In this document: positions 10,472 to 21,700 of the stretch, one piece after another
Layout: each line of letters starts with the position of its first letter
How positions within the stretch are numbered: the first letter of the stretch is position 1
Assembly (NCBI GenBank): GCA_037576215.1
Contig: JBANDB010000003.1
Location: 6,696,001 to 6,760,000 of the forward strand
DNA from: Armillaria gallica
Taxonomy: Eukaryota; Basidiomycota; Agaricomycetes; Agaricales; Physalacriaceae
Length of the DNA stretch: 64,000 bases
Reading direction: 5' to 3'
Position numbers and translations under genes: made by a program
The notes under the pieces: model-generated
Databases searched by the model: none
Seen by the model: only the letters and a program-made list of their open reading frames with translations
What the model was told of the DNA's origin: nothing

Positions 10472-12405
10472 ATGCCCGCAAAATACTCTCATATCAAAAA
10501 GCGCACCCCCAATACCAAGAAGAATGGAAAAGGATCTGGCAACAGCTCCAAACAAGTACTCAAGCACCGACACCCGCACCATCCCAATCCTCACGCTGAC
10601 CGCAGCGTAACCCAAGCCATATCAGCCGTCACTCAGCTTGAACGTGCCATCTCCCGCATCCTGCTTCTCCGATATGAACAGGACATCGCGCGGCTGTTTT
10701 CGACACGTCTTCACGACATCGCTCTCGTGCATCTCCCCACTTTTGTGATGCGTTGCGTGACGTTGGGCGGACCAAGCTGGGCGGCACATAACGCGGACTG
10801 CGAAGAGATCAAAGATTTCTTCCGAGCCGCGATCAGCATGGACATGCGCCAAGCTGGTGAGAGGGTTGCTACAAAGAGTGTTCTGTGGAGTTACACGGCT
10901 TTGAGGCATTTTGTACGTCGAACCCTTGTTCTTGCGATACCGGCTGACGTGCTTTTATTCAGGCGATGTCAAACAACGTGACCATATGTCAGAAACGCGG
11001 CTTGCATTCTATGAGACTGCTGCCACATTATTTATCTCTGAAGGGACATTTGGACGTGTTGGAAGCGCTACCACCACCTGTTATGTCCAAACCACCTCAT
11101 TTAGGGTCTCTCAAGGAGGGAATACAAGCGTTGGAGGAGGCATGCGAACATAAATATGCCAGATGGAGTCAAGTTCCGCCAGAGTGGCAGCATGATTGGC
11201 GGCCCAAGGTGCGGCTGGGGTACGAGAAGGTCACGCAGACGCTTTGGCGTGTAGCACGGGAATTTGATGTGCGAGGGTACGGCCAAGTGTTGAGGAAGAA
11301 ACTTTCCACCAAGTGGTGTGACTGCGGGTGCTCGACGGACCATCTAGGTGAAGTCTGCGAGAAAACCGTTAGAGAAGACGAGGAGGAAAGTGGGGTCCGT
11401 TCTGGGAAGCAGAGGGAGTGGGATGGAAGAGGGAGCGGCATATTTGGTTGGGAAACGGAAGAAGAGGAGGATATATGGGAGCTGGAGTTAGATTTCAGCG
11501 GCATGGATCCAGAGGATTTAGACGAGGGTATCGATCCCAGTATGACTATTGGAGAAATCATGGAATGGCGGTTCCTCAAGGCTGAGCGAGAGAAGGAGCA
11601 GGTGGGTACACAGGCAATGTTACCACATCGTAGCTCATGTTCTTCTTACAAGGGTAACACTGCTTTCCGGAGGGGTCTCTTTGATATAGCGATTACACAC
11701 TATCAGGCGGCGCATAAAATTGAGCCTGAGCTGCCGCATTACCAACTGAATTTAGCTGCCGCGTATCTGAAGCTGAACAAGTACGATTCTACGAGTCTGT
11801 CTTTCATTGCTGCTCAATCATCATTTGATTTAGCTGGATAGAGGCGGAAAAGGCATGCACCAAGGCATTAAGCCAGCACCGCAGTGGAAAAGGATACTTC
11901 CGTCGTGCTCGTGCTCGAAGAATGCTCGGGAAAACAGATGATGCTATAAGAGGTGTCTTTGGTGCTCGCTTATCCCTGCCGTTACTAACATCTTCCAGAT
12001 CTACGCGCCATACTCAGGTTCCAGCCCTCGAATAACGACGCTATAGCAGAACTACTCGACCTCTTACCCTCTGACACTAATGCCCCCACCCCTTCATCCT
12101 CTTCCGCCGACCAGCAATACCTTGAGCATTTGCATGAACACCTTGGAATCGCCAAGCCCAAATCAATGAAACCCTCGCCCTTCCCGCGTGTTCCAAGCGA
12201 CAGCCAGAAGTTGAAGATTGTGATACTTCCCACGAACGATGTACCGATATGGGAGCACCATCATGAGGTCACAGAGAAAGGGAAGCAGAAATTGACCATG
12301 ACGATGAAGACTAATCTGACGCCGAGAGAGGCGGAGATGCAGAAGCTGAGGAGAGAGAATACGGCCTATCCAAGTTGGGAAAGGTATGTGGTGAAGAAGG
12401 CCTGA
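10472..12405 (+). CDS. TPR repeat protein, function unknown
   Basis: Model: join(10472-10912, 10963-11601, 11653-11780, 11834-11952, 11999-12405), 577 aa, all introns GT-AG and in phase. The N-terminus is basic (MPAKYSHIKKRTPNTKKNGK). A long helical region follows with a cysteine cluster (KWCDCGCSTDHLGEVC) and an acidic stretch (ETEEEEDIWELELDFSG). A tetratricopeptide block spans exons 3-5: GNTAFRRGLFDIAITHYQAA, then LNLAAAYLKLNNWIEAEKAC, then GYFRRARARRMLGKTDDAIR. Splicing across the short introns is what restores consecutive TPR helices. The C-terminus ends YPSWERYVVKKA. TPR blocks usually bind partner proteins. The Cys cluster could bind metal, but I cannot match it to a known finger. Confidence 0.78.
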
Positions 12406-13029
12406 GGAGGGACACTATATGTCTCATGATCTGCCGTTTATATATCTACAGTTTGATTAATACTTCTCTTCTAAATATATTGCTCGTGCAGAAAGGACAC
12501 AGTCACCGTGTTTGTCAAGGTCTCTTTTTCGGCATGACTGGGACTTTTCTGTCAACTAAACTTCTAAAGCTGGCAAGCATGTAGTCTGCTCACCTTGATT
12601 CTAGCAACATTTTTCATACCAGAAAGAGAAAAACTTGAGGACAATTAGAATCAGTGTGCAAGAAGTCCGAGCTGGGAATCATGGAATTGTCCGATGACTT
12701 CGGATGGAACAGCACTGGCTACTATCATGACTGAGAGCGCTATCAAGGTTACAATTGCTAGACGATATGGTGTATACCAGAACTCGACAGATCAAGTTCG
12801 AAATCGCGCATCCAGGCTTGGCCCCGGGGAATGCCGGATAGGTGATCGACCGGGCCGGTCAGCTAACAAGAGATGTTGGTTCTAAATTTGACTCTGCATT
12901 GCTTCAGTCCCCTTCCTTCCTTCTTTCCTTCGAAAGAGTTTGCTTTGTTTCTTCTTACAACGTCTTTGTTGTTCGTAGAGTCCTGTTTACATTGTCGACT
13001 TTCACTAGGGCACCTCTAACGTGAGTGGC
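12406..13029. other. Intergenic up to the outer edge of the left duplication arm
   Basis: No recognised gene. Similarity to the right arm becomes visible only near 13030. A pyrimidine-rich stretch at about 12908-12960 is the only notable composition. The first ~150 bases are probably the 3' UTR of the TPR gene. Confidence 0.45.
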
Positions 13030-14276
13030 CCCGTCACGGCATGGCATACTGTGAACTCAATAAAAAGACGTTCTTTTACAAGGACTACTGGAGGGAGGAC
13101 GCGCCTCACACCATACTAGAGTCTGAAGTTTATCATCTGCTCGCGGAACATGATATTTCCCATGTTGCTCAGATGGAGCTTGGTGGTGACAATGGCTTCG
13201 AGACGATTGGTCATGGCTACGCGTCGAAGGCTTGGGCACGCGCCTACCACCAGATTCGCCGCCTCACTGGGCACCTCATCGTCCTCATCACCAAAGGGCG
13301 ACCATTGGAATCCTTCGAAACCGCAAAGCAGCTCGTCTCGTGCGTCGCCGATGCGATGGAAGGTACGTAGTTTTTGGAACAACGGATATTCACCCCTTGA
13401 TTCTGAATGATTCACAGCACACCAAAAAGCCTACGAGCTCGCAGGACTTCTGCACCGGGACATTAGCGTCGGAAACATCATGATGACTCTAGATCGAAAC
13501 AATAGGCAGGGTATTTTGATTGATTGGGACCACTGTGTCCTTGTGAGTCCAGTTCATGAATCCTCCCGTATTTCCCGAACGGTATGTCTATTTGTTGTAC
13601 CTGCACTGTCTATGGTGACCAATTGCTACACAGGGTACCTGGCAATTCGTTTCGGCTCATCTTCTTGACAATCCAAACGCTGAGCACTCAATTGTTGACG
13701 ATCGAGAATCGGCTCTCTACGTTCTTGTCTGGGTGGCCTTGCGGAACCTTCGACACAGTTTGCCCCCGGAACTTCTCAAAGACACATTGTCCATCTTTGA
13801 CAAGTATATCGCCTTGCCTCTTCAACGCTATGTAGGCGCCAAACACAAACGCAACGCTTTGATAGCGGGCACCTTCAGCAGCGATATCTGCCTGAAGGTG
13901 CCTGGGCTTGAAAGTTGTTTCGCAGAATTGTGCGAAGCTTTTGCTGCTCGGTATAAGAAAGTACTCAGCAAGCGTTCCAAGACCGCCGCTCAATCTGATG
14001 CCGACCATCCGTGCTTTGCAAAAAGAGACTCTCGCACAGTTGGAAAACCCCTCTTGGTTCTATAAAACCTTGAGGGACTTCGCCGGGGAGATCAAGGAAC
14101 CTCCTAAACCCGGCGTTGACTGGTTTGATAATATGGAAATAGTACGAAAGGCCGAACGCGCAGGACAACAGAGACGAGGCCTTATGGACGCGCAGGAATC
14201 CCACTCGAAGCGTTTCAGAGGCCGTGACGGCATTGCAACGCCTCCGGTCTCCCTTGATACCAAGGTTGGCAAATAG
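13030..14276 (+). pseudogene. FunK1-type fungal protein kinase, 5'-truncated and frameshifted
   Basis: C-terminal half of a FunK1 (Pkinase_fungal) gene. Kinase motifs are easy to see: the catalytic-loop equivalent LLHRDISVGNIMM, the DFG equivalent GILIDWDHC, then GTWQFVSAHLLDNPNAEHS and DDRESALYVLVWVA. Exons read 13041-13361, then from the acceptor before 13419, then from the acceptor before 13635. The N-terminal half found in the right copy is absent; the reading begins at MAYCELNKKTFFYKDYW with no upstream FunK1 sequence. Near 13990-14010 a one-base shift moves the frame from the AARYKK segment to the tail RALQKETLAQLENPSWFYKT. It ends at 14276. FunK1 kinases are multiplied in Agaricomycetes and their substrates are largely unknown. 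Confidence 0.8.
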
Positions 14277-14552
14277 GTACAGTCTGGTTTTATACACCGT
14301 ACGCGTTACCTCTCATTCAAATCATATCCGGTCTTTCAGTTCACGTGTCTAGCTTGTGGGATGATTTGAAGTACTACGGACACATTCAACTTTCATTGTT
14401 CTGAGCCGTTTGTGAACAAGAGACTTGCTTCTCACACTATCATCTCCGACAGATGCTTCTCTTTTCTTAAGATTTAACAAATAGTATTTTCAATTCGATT
14501 TATCATAACTAACTCCCTGTGCCATCTATTGTTATGGCTCTCAACTACTACA

Positions 14553-14879
14553 AGGCTGACGGCAAGGTTTCATTACAGCATCGATTTAGTGCTTGCATTC
14601 GGAGCACTTGCACTGGCCGGTAGCGCAGGAGCAACTGGAAAATATTCAGCACGCAGTTGCTGAATGAAAAATGGTGGTATTTACGAGCTGCAGCTGCAGG
14701 AAGCGGTGCTGCAAGTCTGGGAGACGGGAACTTCGATGGTCTGTTAAAATATAAATATTGGTAATCAGTATTCGGTGGTGCAGGAGAGGGTGGTGTATAC
14801 GAACATCGAACATGATGTTTTAGAACGGTTGCTGGTTAGGCTGTTTCAATGGAGCTTTGAAGGTTTAGTGGTTTGCTGA
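14553..14879 (+). pseudogene. Small secreted-type ORF relic, start codon lost
   Basis: Counterpart of the minus-strand ORF at 59849-59724 in the other arm. Where that copy has ACAATGCTGACGG this one reads ACAAGGCTGACGG at 14550-14562, so the ATG is lost. The hydrophobic core (LVLAFGALALAGSAGATG) is still readable, followed by a frame change and stop. The downstream part, containing SLGDGNFDGL, is shared by both copies. No family is recognised. Confidence 0.4.
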
Positions 14880-14889
14880 GGATGCTCCT

Positions 14890-17199
14890 ACAGATTGAGC
14901 TGTCTTATATATGATATCTGCGACTTTATTGATGGGTATTTACCTTGTCGTCCATAAAATCGCTCTCGGAATTTACTGGATCCAATAAATCGCGCAGGCC
15001 ATTCTACGCCGTCGAGTAATCCATCATCCGCGCGGGTGTAAGTTTCAGCCACTTTAGCGGGCCATTCTTTCTGAGGGGGCAAAATGGATTTGTGCCATCA
15101 TATACCGCCGTTGGAATATATATAAAGGCCAAAGCCTTTAGCGCACTCTGGAGGTAAAAATTCAGTTTGAGTCGATAGTAGTCGCTGAACGAATATTGTT
15201 CCGTGACTGGTAGAGCAGGCTGGAATTTGGACTCATGGCGCCAAGGGGGGCGCCGCTTCTTGGTACCGTCTGCATTTTACCTACTTATCACACGGCCAAG
15301 TGAACGCCACACGAAAACTCGCGCTTGCGCCACGGCAGCCGCCGCATTCTCGGACCGACCCCGAGCTCATACTGCAGCGTCTCGGGATTCCTTTTTCGAA
15401 ATTTGTGACCACGGCCTGAGAGTACGCAGAGTCGTAGTGCACAGGTGAGTGCAGCTACCGCTGTCACCGTTTTATGCAGGATATAGCGACAGCGTACAAT
15501 AAACCGATGAACTTTGGTTATTGAGGCCCCTTCTGTCGCTACGCCTCACCGAACTTACAGCGTCTCGCGCTTTGAATTTACAAAGCCCCGGATGGTCTCT
15601 GATGACCCAGAATTGAATCAGATGGCATCCTGATTGCAACCGCAGCTCACAAATAAGAGTGTCGCTGCCGTTCCCCAAGACCAGGGCCTCCATTATTACC
15701 GGTCTCAATATCACTGCCTGAACATTTCGCCATGGGCCACTCGCATGATCCAAAGCAATTGTGAATGACCCAAGACGCCACCATCGATACCGGGATGATG
15801 GGATCCATCAGTTATCGCGATCTCATCGTGGCAAGGTCGACGCCCGGCATGCTGTCGTGAAACGAGGCATCGGTATCAAGCGTATCGCCCAACACTGGAC
15901 CGTTCTCTTTCATGGCTGTAGCCGGTCTCAGTGATATATTGTCTGATTCTATTTCTCTTGGATATGAACTTGTTGTCGTTCTTACTGCAGCGTGCGTGTC
16001 ATTTCTATTCGGAATCGATATGAATCCTGACATGTTAATAGGACTTATGTGGTGACTACTTCACATGTCGGTCTTTATTTTAGCCAGAACCGTAAAGAGA
16101 AATCGAGAACCTTCAGGATTATGGTGTGTGTTTCTTAATTCGAAGGGTTATGACTTATTCATGAATTTGAAGGTGTTCGCTTCTATCCGTTCCCGTAAAT
16201 CACCTTCGCCATATCCATGTGCGTCCTTTTACGACGGGTGATTGTGGAAGCTCTGACTCATTTGTTCATGCTTCGCCTGAGCAAGATATCTTGGCTGAAT
16301 GCTCATTTTTATAGTTAGAGAATGCGATATGAAATCAGGCTGAAGCCTAGGCCACAAGCAATGAGAGCCTAACATTATACCGTCAGTGCTTTATGATGTT
16401 CGCTATTCAAAGGTACGTCTCTGTATTGTTTTCTATTCTTATTGACATACTATCATCGCTGCGACTCTTACGTGGTTCGAGCCTGGATATACACAAGTTA
16501 CGCCAATAGATTCTTTCCTAGTCAATCATCTCAACTAGCGCGTTCTGTCAAGCAGCGGATATCGATAGCTCTGATGACAGCCGCATTATGCGCCCTCGGT
16601 AATCTTCAGCTTTTTCAAGAAGTGGTTAACCTGTCAGTCCCGGTCTAAAGGCGTGAGTGTTAGTGCGTCTCCACTTCTCTACGTTATTCAGCTTTCTTCA
16701 CCGACCTTTCTCAAACAGTCCTCACCATCAAGCCATTTCCGCATCCACGTTTTTGGGCGGTGTGATATGTAGGTTCCGTTGGTAGGGGTTTAACCGTCTT
16801 TATCTGCGTCTTCAAATACAGCTACGTTGATCTGCATGCTTCGTAGTTGTTTTGTGTGGGTATCTTCAGCCCTATCTTGATTCTCGGCGAAGTGCTGACA
16901 ACCGACTCACACAGATCACACATGCGGGAGTCCGAGAAGGTAGGGATCCTTTTTATAGTACCAATAGATGAAGATTTTCCCGAAGGCGCAGGAATTCTCA
17001 GTGTAGCTTTGAAAATTCCACTGGAATCGCGATTTCTCTGTGGCGTAATCAACAATTCCTGCGGCGAAACAGTATTATATTTTATACTAGATCATTTATA
17101 TAATTAGGCACAATTTGATAGATTCTGTATTGTACCATAACTATAATTGTAACGAATGCTGATGGAATATAGAGACGGGCAAGAGTGGGAGTCGAACGT
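14890..17199. other. Shared non-coding DNA of the left arm with degenerate exon-like blocks
   Basis: Similar to about 59500-56530 in reverse complement. It holds a TATA-like run (ATATATATAAAGG near 15116-15128) and a stretch at about 15910-16055 whose right-arm counterpart encodes a hydrophobic segment. Here that reading is broken by frame changes. Fragments such as LTWFEPGYTQVTPIDSF (about 16465-16515) also have right-arm counterparts. It looks like an old multi-pass membrane-protein gene in decay, but the family is uncertain. Confidence 0.35.
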
Positions 17200-18302
17200 T
17201 TTGCCTCTGGTGCAGCGCAAAACGCGTGCCAGCCACAGCACACGCGCCGTTTCTTATTTGGCAATACCTTCGTCCTCCTCCATCGCGTCACCTCGTCCTC
17301 CTCTGTCCGCATCATCTCGTCCTATAAGCGAGCACTTGAGCACTAGCTCTGGTTTTTTTTTGGACATGAACAATCATCGTCGGTGACACTACTCGCCATT
17401 ACAACGTAATTATTGTTCCATGATGCTCGCGAGCATAAGTGAGACCCTCGAGCACACGCGGGAGCTGGAGCCATTTCGGATTACACGCCACTCACCCACA
17501 AAATGCGGGTGACTTCCACAAATTTCGCTGTGAACTGTGATGTGACAGACCATGGTGGTGTTGGTGGCGTTGGTGGTGGTGGTACGGGGGCCTGGCTTCC
17601 AGCAGCTTGTTACAGCCACTTTCAGATTCTGCCACATCCGAACCATCCGAACCCTGTCCTCATTCATTCCGTCTCGCTGCCAGACATACAAGCCTCATTG
17701 CCAAATGTGTCACTCTGTCTGCCTGCACAAAGGCCAAAGGATCGCCATTCCCGTTGTATCCGTTTGATGACTGTCAGCGCAGGACCAAACGCCACGGAAG
17801 GAGATGCGGGGCAGATGATCTCGACATGGACCAGTTGCCGCATATGACCAGCCCGACTCACCGACCCCTACCGACTCGTGTGCTAACCACGGCACATGGC
17901 ACGCGCCGTTCGGCAATGCCATCGTTGTCCTCTTCCTCATCATACGCGCAGAATCCAGCAGCGCACAGACCACCCGGACCCGCCCCTCTCAGGGTATAAA
18001 AGGCGCGCATTCACGATACCACCCCAACCCTTCTTTCTTCCCTTCCCCCACCATCTCTGCTTTCTCTCCCTCTTCTTTCCCTTGCCGTCGTCGCGTCCTA
18101 GATGCACGCAACTACCAATAGTATGCCGTTACAGTCACCGCTCTATTCATTGCTTATCTAATCCTCGCCCTCAGATTACACACCGATCTCAACAGGACCC
18201 TTGGTCGCACACATTGGTATGTTACGCGTTACTTCTTATTACTCATCTCACTCGTCATTCAGGCCAGCGATGCCCCAGCTCCTATCGTCGCTGACATTAT
18301 TT
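17200..18302 (+). other. ~1.1-kb segment unique to the left arm, upstream of Dicer
   Basis: Shared sequence stops after GGGAGTCGAACG (near 17199) and resumes at GAATACGGCGACAA (near 18305). In the right arm the same two points are only about 20 bases apart. The segment contains two related sub-blocks (around 17244-17300 and 17895-17960, both with ACGCGCCGTT...GGCAAT), a GGT-rich run (17550-17585), a TATA box and a pyrimidine tract. I see no obvious terminal repeats. It could be an insertion on the left or a deletion on the right. Confidence 0.6.
17995..18080 (+). promoter_or_regulatory. Candidate core promoter (TATA box plus CT-rich tract) upstream of left Dicer
   Basis: TATAAAA at 17995-18001 is followed by a long pyrimidine-rich tract at about 18025-18080. 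This arrangement is common just upstream of transcription starts in filamentous fungi. It lies ~715 bases before the Dicer ATG, so the leader would be long, perhaps spliced. The right copy has no equivalent because the segment is absent there. Confidence 0.4.
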
Positions 18303-18714
18303 CGTGAATACGGCGACAACATGGCTGTGTCTCACTCCAACCACTATCTGACCAGGTATTCCTTCATATTCGAGCAGAGGAATTGTAGCAAAAAGTACGG
18401 TATGTTCGAATTTTTCTACTACGGACATACCGATGTTCACTCTTTGACAGAGAGTCGAACAGAAAGTTTTTATAGGATAGCACTATTTTCCTCCGGATTG
18501 TTTATATCGAACGAAGCTTCGATTCTCATTCTCTCCAAGAATGGTACTATTTTACCGCGTTGTTCTAGGCCTGACTAACTCTGACTTCCTTGCTTCTAAT
18601 AAGCGCCCAAGGCACCCTTAAGACGCTGTCAACATTCCCGCGAAACCTCAACCTTTTACCTCAAGCCTTGGCGATCTGAATACGAAACTGACTTCTATCA
18701 ATCAGATACCAATA

Positions 18715-21700
18715 ATGTCGGCCGTCGATGTTGCGCAAGATACGACGGTGCACACGAGAGGCTACCAGCAGGAGATGCTTGATGAGAGCCTCAAGAGGAA
18801 CATCATCATAGCGATGGACACAGGCTCGGGCAAGACGCATATCGCGGTGCTACGACTGAAGATCGAAGTTGAACGAGAGCCACGCAAGGTGCGTGCCGCC
18901 TTCTGGCTGCCGCAGTCGTAACTGATCTTCTCGATCGCAGATATCGTGGTTTCTAGTGCCCACTGTTGCATTATCCGAGCAGCAGTGTCGTGTCATCCGG
19001 GCCGCGCTCCCTGTATCTGTCGGCCTGATATCGGGATCCATGGAGCCGGACCAGTGGAAGGATGAATCAATGTGGCAGAAGGTCATCGAGACCCATCGCA
19101 TCGTGGTATCGACCCCACAGGTGCTTCTTGACGCCTTGCGGCACAGTTACATCCAAATGGGACGGGACATCGGATTGATGATTTTCGACGAAGCGCATCA
19201 TGCAGTTGACAAAGCGCCGTACAACATGATCATGAAGGAGTTCTACTTTGGACTCTTGCCGCGGGACACGCCGGATCTGGACCCTCGATGCGCGAGGCCA
19301 ATGATATTGGGCTTGACAGCCAGTCCTATATACGGCGGAGATGTTACCAAAGCTTTCAGGTAAGAGCTAATGTTGTATTAACGACACCTCGCCTGACTGT
19401 TTGTCACAGTAAAATAGAAGGAAACCTCGACAGCGTCATTCGCACTCCCCGCCGTAGTCGCGAAGAATTGGCAAAACACGTGCACCGGCCTGTTTTCAAG
19501 CATGTCAGATACGACCCACCAGATGATGCTCCATTTTCAACCAACTTGGAAAGTCTACAGCAAGCTATAAAGACTCTCAACATTGAAAACGATCCTTCCA
19601 TCAAATCCCTTCGTCGCGACCTAGCCAGGACCTCCCCCGGGACACCTGAGTATTACCGACTCGACCAAAAGTTGTCAAAGAACATACACAAGGAGAACAC
19701 CTTCACCCATAGGGGTCTACACGATTTCGAGCGCACGGCACTCGACATACTTTTCGACCTCGGTGCTTGGGCAGCGGATTGGTATGTCTCCACCGTGTTG
19801 GAACAAGCCAAAAAGGCTTGCCAAGGCGCTGAAATGCCTTCTTGGCAGACAAAGGAGAAGAAGTATATGCTGAGCCTCTTGAACCAAGTTTGTGTTTGCC
19901 CGGTGTCTTATTATGCCTACGACATCGTCGAGGATTCGTCTAAAAAAGTGGCAGAGCTTGTGAGAGCGCTATTACAGGAGAAAGAGGAATTCGAGGCGGC
20001 CAATGAAGCGTTTAGCGGGCTTGTGTTTGTGACACGTCGCGATGCGGTTCTCGTGCTCACAGAGATCCTCACACACCATCCAGAAACGAAAGACAAGTTC
20101 AAAATTGGGAGTCTACTGGGGACATCGGACAGCAGCTATCGGCATTCATTCTTGGACCTGACGCGAAAACTGCTGAAGCAGTCGCAGGAGGAGACTCTGA
20201 GCGATTTCAGGATTGGCGAGAAGAATCTCATCATCTCAACGTCCGTTGCTGAGGAGGGCATTGATGTCCAGGCGTGTGGATGTGTTATACGGTGGGATCC
20301 TCCACAGAACATGGTCTCGTGGCTACAAAGCCGAGGACGGGCGCGTCGGAAACGTAGCACATTCATCGTCATGTTCCAACGAGGTGGAGGGGATGAGGAT
20401 GCTGTTCTCAAGTGGGAGAGCACTGAAGCGGAAGTGCTGCGCTTGTGCAATGAACCGGAGAGGGTGGTGACGGCTGAGCCAGACGAGTGGGACGAGTGGG
20501 AAGAATTCAGGGTACCATCAACGGGGTGAGTGTTTTGACTGAAACCTTCCGGTATCTGTTGCTAACGTCACCATTTGTCAGTGCCCTACTGACTCTGGAG
20601 TCAGCTCTTCCCCATCTAGCCCATTTCGTAGCTGTTCATCCGAGTGCAGCTTTCAATTTTCAGCCTTTGTATGATCTGGACCCACCTGATCTACCTTTCG
20701 GATGGCATTCGTTTGAAAACCGGTCTACTAGTGTCGCGGTACCCTATTCCGGACCTTGGGGTTCGACGGTTACATTGCCTAGATTCCTGATTCCCGAACT
20801 CAGGGTGTATTCAACGGACCGAATTCATCCCACCAAACTGTCCGCCCATCGACATGCAGCCTTTAAGGCATACAAAGCACTGTACGACAAAGAATTACTG
20901 GATGACCATCTCTTGCCGCTCTTTTTCAGAGACGAGGAGATCAAGAAGATAGAAAGCGAAGTAGAGAAGCGTGTTGGTATTGTCAGAGTGTCGCCGCAGA
21001 TCAACCCATGGGCGCCAGTGGATGATAGCATCGCGGTCTGGTATTGCTCGGAATTGATACTGGGAGATCTGCCTCCTCTGCGTATGTTCACGCGTTCACA
21101 GTGCCCACCATCATGGTTCGAGAATGGTGGTCCGACGCTCTTTGCTCCTCGTCGTGGACCTATCAAGGTCGCCCTTCGAGGGATCGAGCAAATTGGTCTC
21201 GACGATAACGATATCGTTCGCGCGCGCGAGTATACTCGGCGATTGTTCTGGAGCATGCACGGTCAGCGGATGACTTGGGATGACCTAGAGTTTTCGTACC
21301 TTTTCCTTCCCGCTCCTGGGACGGAAGATAACGAATGGGAGGAGCGTCGCGCGTGGCTCAGAGACGAGAATGAACGCGAAGGGCGATCCAGTAAATACGC
21401 CTTTGATGCGAATGCACAGGACCTTGGGGAGGCCTTTTGGTACCCTCAGGACCTCACTATTGTACGAGCTGGATTCCAGTTTGGGAAGGCATATCGATTC
21501 ATCGCTTGGCGGTATGACGCTGTCAACGAAGAAGAGCTAGAGGGTATGAAGATCAGGTATTTTCGGCGGGATGATTTGGAAGATATCCCGTACCCGCTCA
21601 TCGTCGCCGAGGCTTTGCCGGCTAGGAGTAATTTCTTGCTGCCGCCCACCAAGCCCGCCAAAGAAGGATCTCGACAACCACCGAAGAGGGTTCTGCTGAT

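Noticed and set aside
17185..17200. tRNA B-box-like GGGAGTCGAACG on the minus strand
   Set aside because: The flanking bases do not form a T-stem, and no acceptor or anticodon arm is found upstream. The right-arm counterpart near 56530 fails in the same way.
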